Source of the DNA: Zanthoxylum bungeanum
Taxonomy: Eukaryota; Streptophyta; Magnoliopsida; Sapindales; Rutaceae
DNA: 64,000 bases
Assembly: GCA_019454045.1 (NCBI GenBank)
Contig: SKCR01026810.1
Span: forward strand, 1 to 64,000
Direction of reading: 5' to 3'
The notes under the pieces are model-generated. The model was not told where the DNA came from, did no database searches, and was given only the letters and a program-made list of their open reading frames with translations. Every line of letters begins with the position of its first letter. Position 1 is the stretch's first letter. A program made the translations under genes and the position numbers. This document shows, piece after piece, positions 30,692 through 41,338 of this stretch.

Positions 30692-32783
30692 TGTTGGACA
30701 AAATGACCCATAGCGTCACTATTTGTACAGATCACGGTGTTGTTGTACAAATTAACTATGTGACAAGGAAATTTCACTCTCATCATTTGTGATTAGATCA
30801 CCATAAATGTATAAATGAAGAGAGGTCCATATGATTAGTTCCTGGATTGAGATGATATGAGACAGTATCAATCCCCGAAGGATTAATCATTAAATATCCC
30901 TAGCCGGAGTATTATCGAGACAGGACATCGATAATGCGGAATAGGCTAGTATTGCACTTGTGCGCGTTGTTAGGGCACGACGGCATAGTTCTCATATATT
31001 TAAGTATTGGATACTTATGCAAGTGCGATAGGAGGTTGTGTTTCACCGATGGTACGGGAAACAGCTTCGCTCTGGATAGACCCCTCGGAATCCCATTGGT
31101 ATTATGACTATGTGTCTATGGGAGGCCGAAATCAAGATAGGTGTGTATAGTCTTAACCTGAGACTTGCATCGCTAATACTTGCGATAATCGATAGACTTT
31201 GGTCTTGGTGGTACAGGGCTTTAACCGGTTCTGCGTACACCACTTCTGGGTTTATCAGAGAGTCGTAGTGTATTGGGTGTGATGTCAAGACGGAAGTATC
31301 ACTCCAGTCATATTGGAGATGATGTCACGTAGGATACGGTACTAGTGCTTTTGAGTGTTGTGCAACCATCGGGATATTATGACTAGGTCATGCATATCCG
31401 ATTATAGAGACTAGTTACCAGACATTCGACATGTGCTTCGGACGGGGCAGACACTTATCCAGCCCCAGCCCTAGCACGTGACTATCCGATACTGGGCCGA
31501 TATACACAATACTACGGTATACTACGCTTGATACAGATCTATATATTCCTGTAAGAATATTTCTGGAGAATTGGGTAGGCATGGCGCTTTGCTAGAAGCC
31601 AACCTTGTCTTGTAAATCGGTATAAACGTAGTACGAGGTACTTACGTGTTCGGATAATCCGACGACCGTATTTACTGCCAACATATCCGGAGATCTCATG
31701 GGTCGCTTCCTGAAGATTCACCGATGATGTATAACTCACACTTTAATTAATCTGGGATTAATTAAAGAGAGAGAAAATTAATCTGGGATTAATTGCGGAG
31801 ATATTTTATTTGGGATAAAATATTAATTAAAGAGAGAGAACGATTAATTTAGAATTAATCGATAAAATAATATATTCGATATATTAAAGAAATTAGATTT
31901 CGACGCGGAATTAAAATTAGATTTTAATTCGGGCGAACGAATTAATTTAGAATTAATTCGTTAGCGATGTGAATAGTGATTCCGCTAGGCGTAATCATTT
32001 AATTACGACGCGACGGAAAATTCGTTAATTTGGAATTAGCGAACCCGAGCCCGAGAGTGATTGCGAGCGCATTCGCATTTCGAATTCGAGCGCGGCACGC
32101 AAGTCACATCAAGCGTCAAATCAATTGTCACTTTGAGTGATGTGACTTGACAACATGTCACTTTATTAAAGTGATGTGATGTGACTTAAAGTAAAAACTA
32201 GAAGTGATATGGTTGTTGGAAAAGCATTAATAGACTTTTGCTTTTTGACTTTTGATAAATATGAAAATGATTTATATATTTGTTTTGTTTTTGGAAAATA
32301 AAAATAAATATATAAACTAAAAATCATTTTCTCTCTCTCTCTCACCACTTACGCATCTCTTCCTCTCCCTCTCTTTTCTCTTCTTTCTTCACGGTTTCAA
32401 AACCGATTTCTTCTCCAAAATTTCTGGTTTGACCGAAATTTTGAGAAGCAAATTGAAGAAGAGTAGTGCTAGCACACACATGGGTTATATTATGGTGATA
32501 GGGAAACGAATTTGTGAGCTTGGATTTATTTTTGGAGCTTGAAGCTTTGAGCTTCCATGGAGTCTTGCATGGCCGATTTTGGAGCATCAAAACAGCCCCC
32601 ACCGGCAGTCCACTGCAGTTCAAGAAGGCACAAAACCGAGCTTGGAGGGAGGCAAAAACGCAACTTGTTCTTCCTAGGATCAAACCCATCAATGTGAGTA
32701 TGTATTCCGCCTTACTCCTTGGTTGTATTCTACTCGTTTTTATGCATGATTTGTGATCCTTGGGACTTGATTGAAACTCTACA
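30692..32783 (+). repeat. 3' LTR of CopF (2092 bp)
   Basis: Starts TGTTGGACAAAATGACCC and ends GAAACTCTACA, almost identical to the 5' LTR. A small deletion near 32118 removes one of the AGTCACATC/GCGTCAAATC repeats present at 27420-27450. TATA, CT-repeat and splice-donor-like sites are conserved (donor GT at 32694). Confidence 0.9.
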
Positions 32784-34978
32784 GATGTGGCATCACGTTA
32801 TAGTTATGTGTATCTTATAAAACACAAGTCGGAAACTTTTGAGAAATTGAAAGAGTTTCGACACGAAGTATAAAAACAGACCGGTAAAAGTATTAAAACA
32901 TTACGGTTGGACCATGGTGGATAATACTTAAATAAATGAGTTTCTGGATTACTCAAAAGAGTATGGTATTCTTCCACAGTGGACTCCTCCCGGAACACCT
33001 CAATTTGTGGTGTGACCGAACGAAGAAACCGAACTTAGTTGGACATGGTAAGGTTAATGATAATTCGCTCTGAACTACCAATTTCCTTCTCAGGATACGC
33101 ATTAAACAGTGCAATACTTATTTTGAATAAGGTTCCATGAAAATCTGTTAGACAAACTTCATATTAGATATGAACAGTAAAGAAATTGGGTTTCTCATTC
33201 CTAAAGATTTGGGAATGTTGGGCATACTCTAAACGTTTGGATGATACCAAACTAGAACCCAAATCGGATAAGTGTCTATTTGTAGGTTATCCTAGGGAAA
33301 CCAAAGTATAGTACTTATACAACTCACAAGAGAACAATGTATTTGTTGTTCTCCATGCGGTTTTCCTAAGAGGAATTCCTATATGCAGTGGTAAGTGGGA
33401 GGAAAGTAAAACTCGATAAAAATTGGAGTGATACTATTCCAGGCATCGATCCCTTACGGAACATTAACAGTTCATCAGGGATGAAACTGTACCACAATCT
33501 TCGAATACACAAGAACCGCGTATGTCTGAGAGAGTCAGAAAACAACCTGGGAGGTATGGGTTTCTGATCTCACCTCATGTAGATATTAATCTTATTGAGG
33601 AAGATGGACCGACTACGTATGAGGAAGTGATACAAGGTATCGACTCCTTTTATGGCAAAGTGCCATGAATTCCGAAATGGATTCCATGTATATGAACCAT
33701 GTTTGGATACTGGTTGATGCACCAGAAGTCGTTAAACCTATTGGTTGCAAATGGTCTTCAAGGAAGACAGACATTGATGGCAACATACAAATGTACGCAG
33801 CTAGGCTTGTACAAAAAGGGTATCGTCAACAACATAGTGTCGATCACGACGAAATTTTTTCACTTGTTGCCATGACTAAATCCATTCGGATAATGCTTGT
33901 TATTGCTGCATATTTCGTTTATGAAATATATCAGCTGGACTCCAAAATCACTTTCCTTAATGGAAACCTTTTGGAGGATGTTTGTATGTAACATCCTGAC
34001 GGTTTTATCGTGCCAAAACATGCAAACAAGGCTTGCAAGTTAAATAAATCCATTTATGGATTGAAGCCAGTATTGCATTCTTGGAATCAACATTTTGATG
34101 TAATCATAATGGTATATGATTTAATTCAAAATGAAGATGATTCTTGTGTATATAAGAGGGTTAGTGGAAGCGCACTGACAATCATTATCCTAAATATCGG
34201 TAATAATATTCCCATACTATAATCGGTGAAAGCTTGGCTTTCATAAAATTCTCCATGAAAAAGAAAACATGGGAGAAGCAGACTTTATTCTATGAATAAA
34301 GATCTACTGGGATAGATCTAGAAAGCTGCTGACACTCTCCCAAAGCTCGTATGTTATGAAAATGTACGCGACCTGATGTCTCATATGCTTTAAGCATATG
34401 TAGACGTAATCAGGCCAATCCAGGTGATGGTCACTGGATTGAAGTAAAGAACATCATTGAGTATCTTGGATGAACTAAGGATGTTTTCTGAGAATATGGG
34501 GAAATGAGAACTTGAGGTGACTGGGTTCACCGCTGCAAGTTTCCAAACCGATAAAAACGACTGTAAGTCGTAATAAGGGTACATATTTAGTTTGAATAAC
34601 GGAATAGTGAGCTGGAAATCTTCCAAGCAAGATACTGTTGCCGATTAAACAATAAAAGCGGAATATTGATGCAGCTGAGGCAGCAAAAGAAGCATTTTGG
34701 ATCTATAAATTCCTAATTGGATTAGGAGTAGTTCTGTTAGCAATTGAGCTAGGCTACAGCATAGGCTAAAGAACTGCGGTCTCATCAACGATCCAAGTAT
34801 GTACTTCGACTAATTTCATCTGATTCATTAGATCATACATCGTGACGATGTGATGATCGAATAAATCGCATCAGATGATAACCTTGCAAATCTGCTGAAG
34901 AAAGCTATTTCCCAGCAGAAGTTTGAGTGACCCGTATATAGTTCAGGTGTTGGACACTTGAGTGATTGGCTATAGGCC
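32784..34978 (+). pseudogene. Copia integrase C-terminal part, RT and RNase H, degenerate (CopC)
   Basis: Continues the integrase broken by CopF (SRYSYVYLIKHKSETFEKLK at about 32790). RT is best at 33665-34222: MYMNHVWILVDAPEVVKPIGC, ARLVQKGYRQQHSVDHDEIF, QLDSKITFLNGNLLEDV, a TAA, then KACKLNKSIYGLKPVLHSWNQ. The YVDD site is not readable. RNase H fragments follow (TGFTAASFQTDK near 34500, then EAAKEAFWIYKFLIGLG near 34675). It ends just before the PPT. It is a molecular fossil with numerous stops. Confidence 0.8.
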
Positions 34979-34989
34979 AAGTGGGAGAT
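34979..34989 (+). promoter_or_regulatory. Polypurine tract of CopC
   Basis: AAGTGGGAGAT lies directly before the 3' LTR start TGTTGG at 34990, a typical copia arrangement. CopF has no such tract at the equivalent place (30680-30691). Confidence 0.8.
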
Positions 34990-35933
34990 TGTTGGATAAT
35001 TATGACCCATAGCATCAATATTTTTTAAAGAACATGGTGTTCTTGTACAAATTAACTATGTGACAAATGAAATTGCTCTTTTATCATTTGTAATTGAATT
35101 ACTTGGATATATAAATGATAAAAGTCCATATGATTAGTACCAGATTAATAAGATATGAGACAGTATTAATCCACTAAGGTTTAATTATTAAATATCCCTA
35201 GTCGTAGTATTATCGAGACTGGAAATCGATAATGTGGAATAGGCTAGTATTACACTTGTGCGCGTTATGGAAGCTTAACGGCATAGTTCTCATATATTTG
35301 GGTATTGGATACTCATGCAAGTGTGATAGAAGGTTCTGTTTGCCGATGGTACGGGAACAGCTTCGCTCTGGATAGACCCATCGGAGTCCCATTAGTAGTA
35401 TGACTATGTGTCTATGGGAATCCGAATCATGGTAGGTTTATTTGGTCTTAACCTGAGACTTGCATCGCTAATACTTGCGACAATCAGTATACTTTGGTTT
35501 TAGTCATCCGGGGCTTTAACAGGTTCTGTGTACGCCTCTTCTGGGCATACTGAGAATCGTAGTGTATTGGGTGTGATGTCAAGATGGAAGTATCACTTAA
35601 GTCATATGAAGATGATGATCACGCAGGGATACAGAACTGGTACTCTATAGTGCTATAGCCATCGGGAAAGTATGACTAGGTCATGACTTTCCGATTATAA
35701 AGAGAGTAGTTGCTAGTGATCCGATATATGCTTCATACGGGGCAAACACAACTCCAGCCCCAGACCTAGCATGTGATATTTGATACTGGATCGTAATACA
35801 CAATACTATGTATATTACACCTGATATAGATTATATATTCCTTAAAAGAATATTTCTAGAGAATTGGGTAGGCACGGTGCTTTGCTAGAAGCCAACCATG
35901 TCTTATAAATTGGTAAGAATGTGGTACCGGGTA
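34990..35933 (+). repeat. 3' LTR of CopC, truncated
   Basis: Matches the 5' LTR (20289 onward) from TGTTGGATAATTATGACCC up to GGTACCGGGTA, then switches to AthD LTR sequence at about 35934. Roughly the 3' half of the LTR is lost, along with part of the AthD LTR, in one deletion. Confidence 0.85.
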
Positions 35934-36053
35934 ATTCTTTAGTTTGTTTATTGAATCTTAAACTTAATGCTTCTTGTTGCCTGATCACCAATAAGATTGA
36001 TGTGGTAAACTTAAAATGAACTTGGAAAAGGGATTTTAGGTTTCAGCCTTAAT
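35934..36053 (+). repeat. AthD LTR fragment between CopC and the solo copia LTR
   Basis: Aligns with about 9430-9535 of the AthA LTR (TTAATGCTTCTT, AATAAGATTGAT, GGTAAACTTAAAAT, TTTTAGGTTT). It continues at 38064 on the other side of the solo LTR. Confidence 0.8.
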
Positions 36054-38063
36054 TGTTGGACAATTATGACCCATATCATCACTATTTGTACAGATCATGG
36101 TGTTGTTGTACAAATTAATTATGTGACAAAAGAAATTGCTATTTTATCATTTGTAATTATATTATCAAGATTTATAAATGATAAAAGGTCCTTATGATTA
36201 GTTCTGGATTGAGATGATATGAGACAGTATCAATCCACGAAGGTTTAATCATTAAATATCCCTATTCGTAGTATTATCGAGATTGGACATCGATAATGCG
36301 GAATAGACTAGTATTACACTTGTGCGCGTTGTGGGAGCATAACGGTATAGTTCTCATATATTTAGGTATAGGATACTCATGCAAGTGTAATAGGAGGTTG
36401 TGTTTACCGATGGTACGGAAACAGCTTCACTCTGGATAGACCCCTCGGAATTCCATTGGTAGTATGACTATGTGTCTATGGAAGTCCGAATCAGGGTAGG
36501 TGCATTTGGTCTTAACCTAAGACTTGCACCGCTAATACTTCCGACAATCAATATACTTTGCTTTCGGTCGTCCAGGGCTTTAACAGGTTCTTTGTACGCC
36601 TCTTATAGGTATATTGAGAATCGTAGTGTATTGGGTGTGATGTCAAGATGAAAGTATCACTCCAGTCATAGTGGAGATGATGATCACGTATGATACGGAA
36701 CTAGTGCTCTTTTGTACTGCAGTTATCGGGATAATATGACTAGGTCATGATTATCCGATTATAGAGACTAGTTACCAGAGATCCGATATGTGCTTCGTAC
36801 GGGGCAGACACAATTCCAGCCCCAGGCCTTGTATGTGACATCCGATACTAGATCGTAATACGCAATACTACGTATACTACGCCTGATATAGATCACATAT
36901 TCCTTTAAGAATATTTCTGGAGAATTGGGTAGGCACAGTGCTATGCTATAAGCCAACCATGTCTTGTAAATCGGTAAAAACGTAGTACTAGGTACGTACG
37001 TGTTCGGATAGTCCGACGACCGGATTTACTGCAAACATATCCGGGGATCTCATGGGTCGCTTCCCGAAGATTCACCGATGACGTATGACTCGTACTTTAT
37101 TAATCTGGGATTAATTATAAGAGAGAGAAAATTAATCTAGGATTAATTACGGAGATATTTTATCTCGGATAAAATATTATTTAAAGAGAGAGAACGATTA
37201 ATTTGGAATTAATCGATAAAATAATATATTCGGTATATTAAACGAAATTGGATTTTGACGAGGAATTAAAATCGGATTTTAATTCGGGCGAACGAGTTAA
37301 TTTAGAATTAATTCGGTAGCGACCTGAATAGTAATTTTGCTAGGCATAGTTATTTAATTGAATTTGATTTAATTACGTCGCAACGGAAAATTCGTTAATT
37401 TGGAATTAGCAAACCCGAGCCCGGGAGTGTTTGCGGGCCCACTCGAATTTCGAATTCAAGTGCGGCCCACAAGTCAAATCGCGAGTCACATCACTCGTCA
37501 CTTTAGTGATAGATGTCAAGTCACCTTTTTGGTGAGTGACATGCAGTCACTATTCATGATGTTGGTTGGTGTGGACATTTAATGAAATTTTGGCTCCAAA
37601 TTTGGTTTGACTTTTTGAAAGCCATATACCAAAATTTTGGTAATTGATTTTTCATTATTATTTTGAGAAAACAAAACACAACTCTCTCTCTCTCTCTTCT
37701 CCTCTCTAATTCGGCCAAGGGCCAATTTTCTTCTTTCTTTCTCCTTCAATGCCAAGAGATGGAAAAAGCCATGGAAGAATTTGTGGCAAATTTTCCAAGG
37801 TGCTAGCACACTAAAGGGTCATCCAAAGGTGATAGGGAAACAAACCCTTGAGCATGGAATGCACACTTAAAGCTTGGAGCTTGAAGAACACAAATGGAGC
37901 ACAAAGCAAGCCAAAGCCGAAAGCCTCTATTGAGAAGAAAAAGTTTTGTTGTTCCTCGCATCGCAAAATCTGATCATGGTAAGTATGATTCCGCCATACT
38001 TCTTTATTGTATTCACATGATTTCATTGCTTAATGATCTTGGGACTAACCTAGAAACCCAACA
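36054..38063 (+). repeat. Solo LTR of the CopC/CopF copia family (2010 bp)
   Basis: Runs from TGTTGGACAATTATGACCC to GAAACCCAACA with no internal region. The flanking 5-mers are TTAAT (36049-36053) and TTAGA (38064-38068). They match imperfectly, consistent with an old TSD. AthD sequence is continuous across it. It has the hairpin array (about 37100-37320) and the donor-like CATG-GTAAGTATG at 37979. Confidence 0.85.
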
Positions 38064-38608
38064 TTAGATTCAATAGCCCACGGTCTTCCTTGAAGATAGA
38101 TAACCCTTTAATAGATTTCCTTACAGGATAGACATATACCTGTTGGGCGGGGGTAGCCATAATTGGAACTTAAACTTAATGAATTCAGGTAACTTGGTTA
38201 ACATAGACATATGATTAATTGGGTTATGTGGGTGTTTGCATCTGACCATCAGAAGAGGCTTTTGCATAATTTCGTGTTCCAGGTTAACAAACTGATTTAT
38301 TACACATATATAAGTGAATCAATTCATCATTAGAATAATATAGTGTGGAATCACAACCCTAGATATTTGTGTCTTTTGTTTATTTTCCTTAGTATTTTTT
38401 TTGTTTATTTTATTTATTTAATCAGCAAATCCATATTCAACCAACCAATCGAGCGATCGATCCTTTCTCCCTTTAATCAGATACCTGTAAATAAATAATA
38501 TCAACAATTAATAACAACAGTAGGAATTAAGTCCTCGTGGGATCGATATTTTTATACTACTTGAATGATACGTGCGCTTGCGTTATACGTGTGTGATTAC
38601 GCCGGTCA
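38064..38608 (+). repeat. AthD LTR, 3' end
   Basis: Aligns to the last part of the AthA LTR: GATAGATAACCCTTTAATAG, GGTAGCCATAATTGGAACTT, AAGTCCTCGTGGGATCGATA, and the terminal ACGTGCGCTTGCGTTATACG. It ends GCCGGTCA, immediately followed by the TSD ACCAT. Confidence 0.85.
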
Positions 38609-39593
38609 ACCATATAGGCGGTAACAAGGTTATTACCTAAACCGATCAAATAGGCGGAAACTACGCCTGAAATGTAAAATCGACCATATAGGCGGTAAAT
38701 AAGGTTGTCACCTAAATCGGCCATATAGGCGGAAACTAATTCATCCAAATTTTAATTAAAATAAGGGAGATTAATCTAATTTTTATATTAAAAGTCTCAC
38801 CTTTTTCACCCCAGCAGAATGAGATTACATGCTCATGCTGTAAATGAAAACACACAAAATTTTATTAATTAAATAAAAAGAAAATACAAGAAAACTTAAA
38901 TAAATATACAAGACATTTTCCTTTAGGTTTTCATGGAGAAGTTCCTCCAAAGAAAGCATGAAAAATTTACAAAGTTTAGCTTGGAATTTATAGGCAAATC
39001 TAAAGGCTTCCACCAATTTCTCCACCAGTTGCTCCACCAAACATGGCACGAAACATGACACCAAATATGGCACCGAACATGGCACCAAACATGGCACAAG
39101 CATGTTTGGTGGAAGTTTGAAAATTTTTATTTATTTTTTATTTTTTTATTTTGAAAATGACTTTAATAATTACACATAACACACTACAGATATTTTATCA
39201 ATATTGGTCATGAAAAATTTAGAATTAGAAATTATTATGAACTTAAAAGTTGTAGATCTTTGAGTATTCTTTAATATGGAACTTGAATCACCTCAATCCG
39301 ATATCAGAGTAAAGAGCTATGGCCAAAATACCACAATTGCGCAAAGTTGGAATTTCAGAAATTGTACTTCGTTAGAACGCTATTTCAAGTTTCCAATCTC
39401 TAAAATCAAAATGTCAAGTCCAATTTTTGCCCTTATTTGTTCCACATTTCGTCCTAAATGATTCCATTGAGTCCCCATTTTATTTTATCTGTAAAATAAA
39501 CTAAAACACATCAAAACGTTCATCAAACCCGAGAAACTAAACAAAATATTAGGTAAAATGGGCGGTAAATATTGATATATTTTCCGCTCATCA
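38609..39593 (-). repeat. 5' LTR of AthB, upstream piece (U3/R side)
   Basis: On the minus strand starts TGATGAGCGGAAAATATATC at 39593 and includes TATAAATT (plus 38985-38992). It then has the left inverted-repeat arm (about 38765-38822) and three GCCTATATGGTC-type motifs (38613-38740). It is interrupted at 38613 by AthD; 38609-38613 is the TSD copy. The remainder is at 18828-19774. Confidence 0.85.
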
Positions 39594-40085
39594 GGGGGCC
39601 GACTTGAGGGTTTTGGGAAGTTATGCCATTTTTGACAATTAAGGGAAATTATGGGTATTTATAAAGAAGTTTCTGAAAATTACATCTTGACCCCCGAAAA
39701 TTACAATTAGGTCCCTACCATAGAACTTTCTAGAAATTTCATATTTTTGAAGCCCTTCTAATATAAATTTCAAAAAGTGTTCAACACGAAAGTTGTTCAT
39801 CTCGGAAAATGAGTTTGAAAGTTTAAATATCAGCTCAATCGGAGTTTGTTTGCAACTTTTATAGCTGAAACAACGAATTTTTACGCATATAACGATAAAA
39901 TCAGAAATCACGTAACCGGTTCTCGAAACCACGCGTTTTCCAATGCGATGAAACTTCACTTTAAAATATTCCAACCTATTTTCCAACACATAAAGTCATA
40001 TTTCCGAATGTCATTCAGCTCCAAATTCTAAACTGCAATTCGAAAATCTTCCAGAACCGTTCCGAAAAAAATTCGGGATGTAACA
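39594..40085 (-). repeat. Truncated LTR, possibly of a Tekay-like Ty3 element
   Basis: On the minus strand it starts TGTTACATCCCGAATTTTTT at 40085 and includes CGGAACGGTTCTGG and a GACATTCGGAAATATGACTT-type segment, which resembles LTR starts of Tekay/Del chromoviruses. It is cut at 39594 by the AthB LTR. No pol is seen, so the lineage call is tentative. Confidence 0.4.
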
Positions 40086-41338
40086 AATAAAAATGTTGGA
40101 TTTGTTTGAAGTGATGGAAAATTTTAAATTGAACTGCAATAATAAATTAAAATACAGAGGCTATGAGATCCACTCTTAATATTTCAAATATAGAGAAATC
40201 TTACTTTTTATAATATACAAATTGTCATTATTATCCAGTTAATTTACTTCATGAATTAATTATACCAAAACATATAAAACTAGCCATACAGGCGGTGATA
40301 ACATTTGTCTATAACAATTCCAGTTAGGTACTCAATTATTCCAAATAAATAAAACCAACCATAAAGGCGGTAACAAAGTTTGTCAATAATTAATCCAAAT
40401 TTAAATTACTTATTCAGATTACAATTTATATATTATAATATTAATAATATTAATCTATATTCTCATATTAAGAGCTCCACTCTTTACCCCAACATGATGA
40501 AATTAGCTACTCATGATTTGAAGAAAAACATGCATAATTTTATTACCGAAAGAAAAAGAAATTACAAGAAAGCTTAAAAATTAAAACACAGAAGACACTC
40601 TCTCTCAAATTCTACCAGAGAACTTTGAAAGAAAGCATGAAGAAAATGAGAGGTGAAGACCTTTATTTATAGTACAAGTGTTCATCTCTCAATTAATAAT
40701 TACAACTTTCTAAATCAAATACAAACAACAAATTTTTACTAATTTATTTTTTTATTTTTCATTTTTGACTTTTTTTTTAATTTTTTATTGATAATTTTAC
40801 AAACATGATCACAATCCACCTAAATGGATTATGACATTTTAACTTTTATTTTTTTACTTTTTTATTTTTTTTTTTTTTTCTTTATTTCTAGTAATTAAAA
40901 TTACATGCAACACATATTGACGTCTTCACCAATTTCGACCTTGAAAACCTCAGTACTAGAAATTCTTTTAAATAACAAAGTTGTAGATATTTGCGTCTTC
41001 TTTCAGCTAGAACTGGAATCGCCTCAATCTGATATCGGAGTACAAAGTTATGGCCAAATTACGAAAATTGCACAAAGTTGGAATTTCCAAAATTTTTAAC
41101 TGTTAGAACGCCCTTTCATATTTCCGGCCTCCAAAATCCAAATGTCACTTCCATTTTCTAGGTATGCATCCAAGGTATTATTTCACCTACATAAGAAATA
41201 AAAATCTCAATAAAAATATATAAAACATAAATTTAATTATTAATTTACAAATGTGCTAAAATAAGGAGATTAATGAAATTATAAGTGTAAAATGATTAGT
41301 TTCTCTTTTATTAAGTGTACATTTTTTAATGTTCATCA
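40086..41338 (-). repeat. AthE: diverged, truncated Athila-family LTR
   Basis: On the minus strand starts TGATGAACATTAAAAAATG at 41338. It contains TATAAATAAAGG (plus 40665-40677), the inverted-repeat arms (about 40165-40205 and 40450-40495) and two GGCGGT motif copies (40281, 40354). It is cut at 40085 by the Tekay-like LTR. Overall identity to AthA is low, but the order of elements is kept. Confidence 0.65.

Larger units (their letters stand above)
25994..32783 (+). mobile_element. CopF: non-autonomous copia-family element (LTR-leader-LTR)
   Basis: Flanked by the perfect 5-bp TSD GATGT (25989-25993 and 32784-32788). The host integrase reading ...FTDV resumes as DVASRYSYVYL on the far side. 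It consists of a 5' LTR 25994-28109, PBS TGGTATCTTGAGC (28111-28123), a 2.6 kb noncoding interior (28110-30691) and a 3' LTR 30692-32783. No gag, pol or PPT is present. The two LTRs are nearly identical over the stretches I compared, so insertion is recent relative to CopC. Confidence 0.9.
20289..35933 (+). mobile_element. CopC: Ty1/copia element, with CopF nested in its integrase
   Basis: 5' LTR 20289-22184, PBS-like TGGCATCGGGGC at 22186, a long noncoding leader (to about 24450), degenerate gag, protease and integrase (to 25993), the CopF insertion, then the rest of integrase, RT and RNase H (32784-34970), a PPT (34979-34989) and a truncated 3' LTR (34990-35933). It is inserted in the AthD LTR. 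The many stops and frameshifts show it is old. Its LTR belongs to the same family as CopF and the solo LTR at 36054. Confidence 0.85.
19775..38608 (+). mobile_element. AthD: solo Athila-family LTR, split by copia insertions
   Basis: Starts TGATGAGTGG at 19775 and ends GCCGGTCA at 38608. It is flanked by the perfect TSD ACCAT (19770-19774 and 38609-38613) and sits inside the oppositely oriented AthB LTR. The AthD sequence itself is only 19775-20288 (LTR start), 35934-36053 and 38064-38608 (LTR end). The middle is replaced by CopC and the solo copia LTR. Because LTR start and LTR end appear only once each, with no gag, pol or PBS of its own, it was probably a solo LTR before CopC landed. About 0.8 kb of it was lost at the 35933/35934 junction. 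Confidence 0.8.
14146..39593 (-). mobile_element. AthB: Athila-like Ty3 element (5' LTR, gag, protease), split by AthD
   Basis: Minus-strand element. Its 5' LTR is in two pieces (39593-38614 and 19774-18828), separated by the AthD insertion with TSD ACCAT. It is followed by a tRNA-Asp-like PBS (18821-18804), gag and a triplicated gag-protease segment. It continues to 14146, where Cop1 interrupts it. RT, integrase and the 3' LTR must be left of the window. The protease wording (LCDLGASVHLMPFSIYMKL, DMEEDKDVPIILGRPFLATG) is characteristic of the Athila lineage. Confidence 0.85.
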
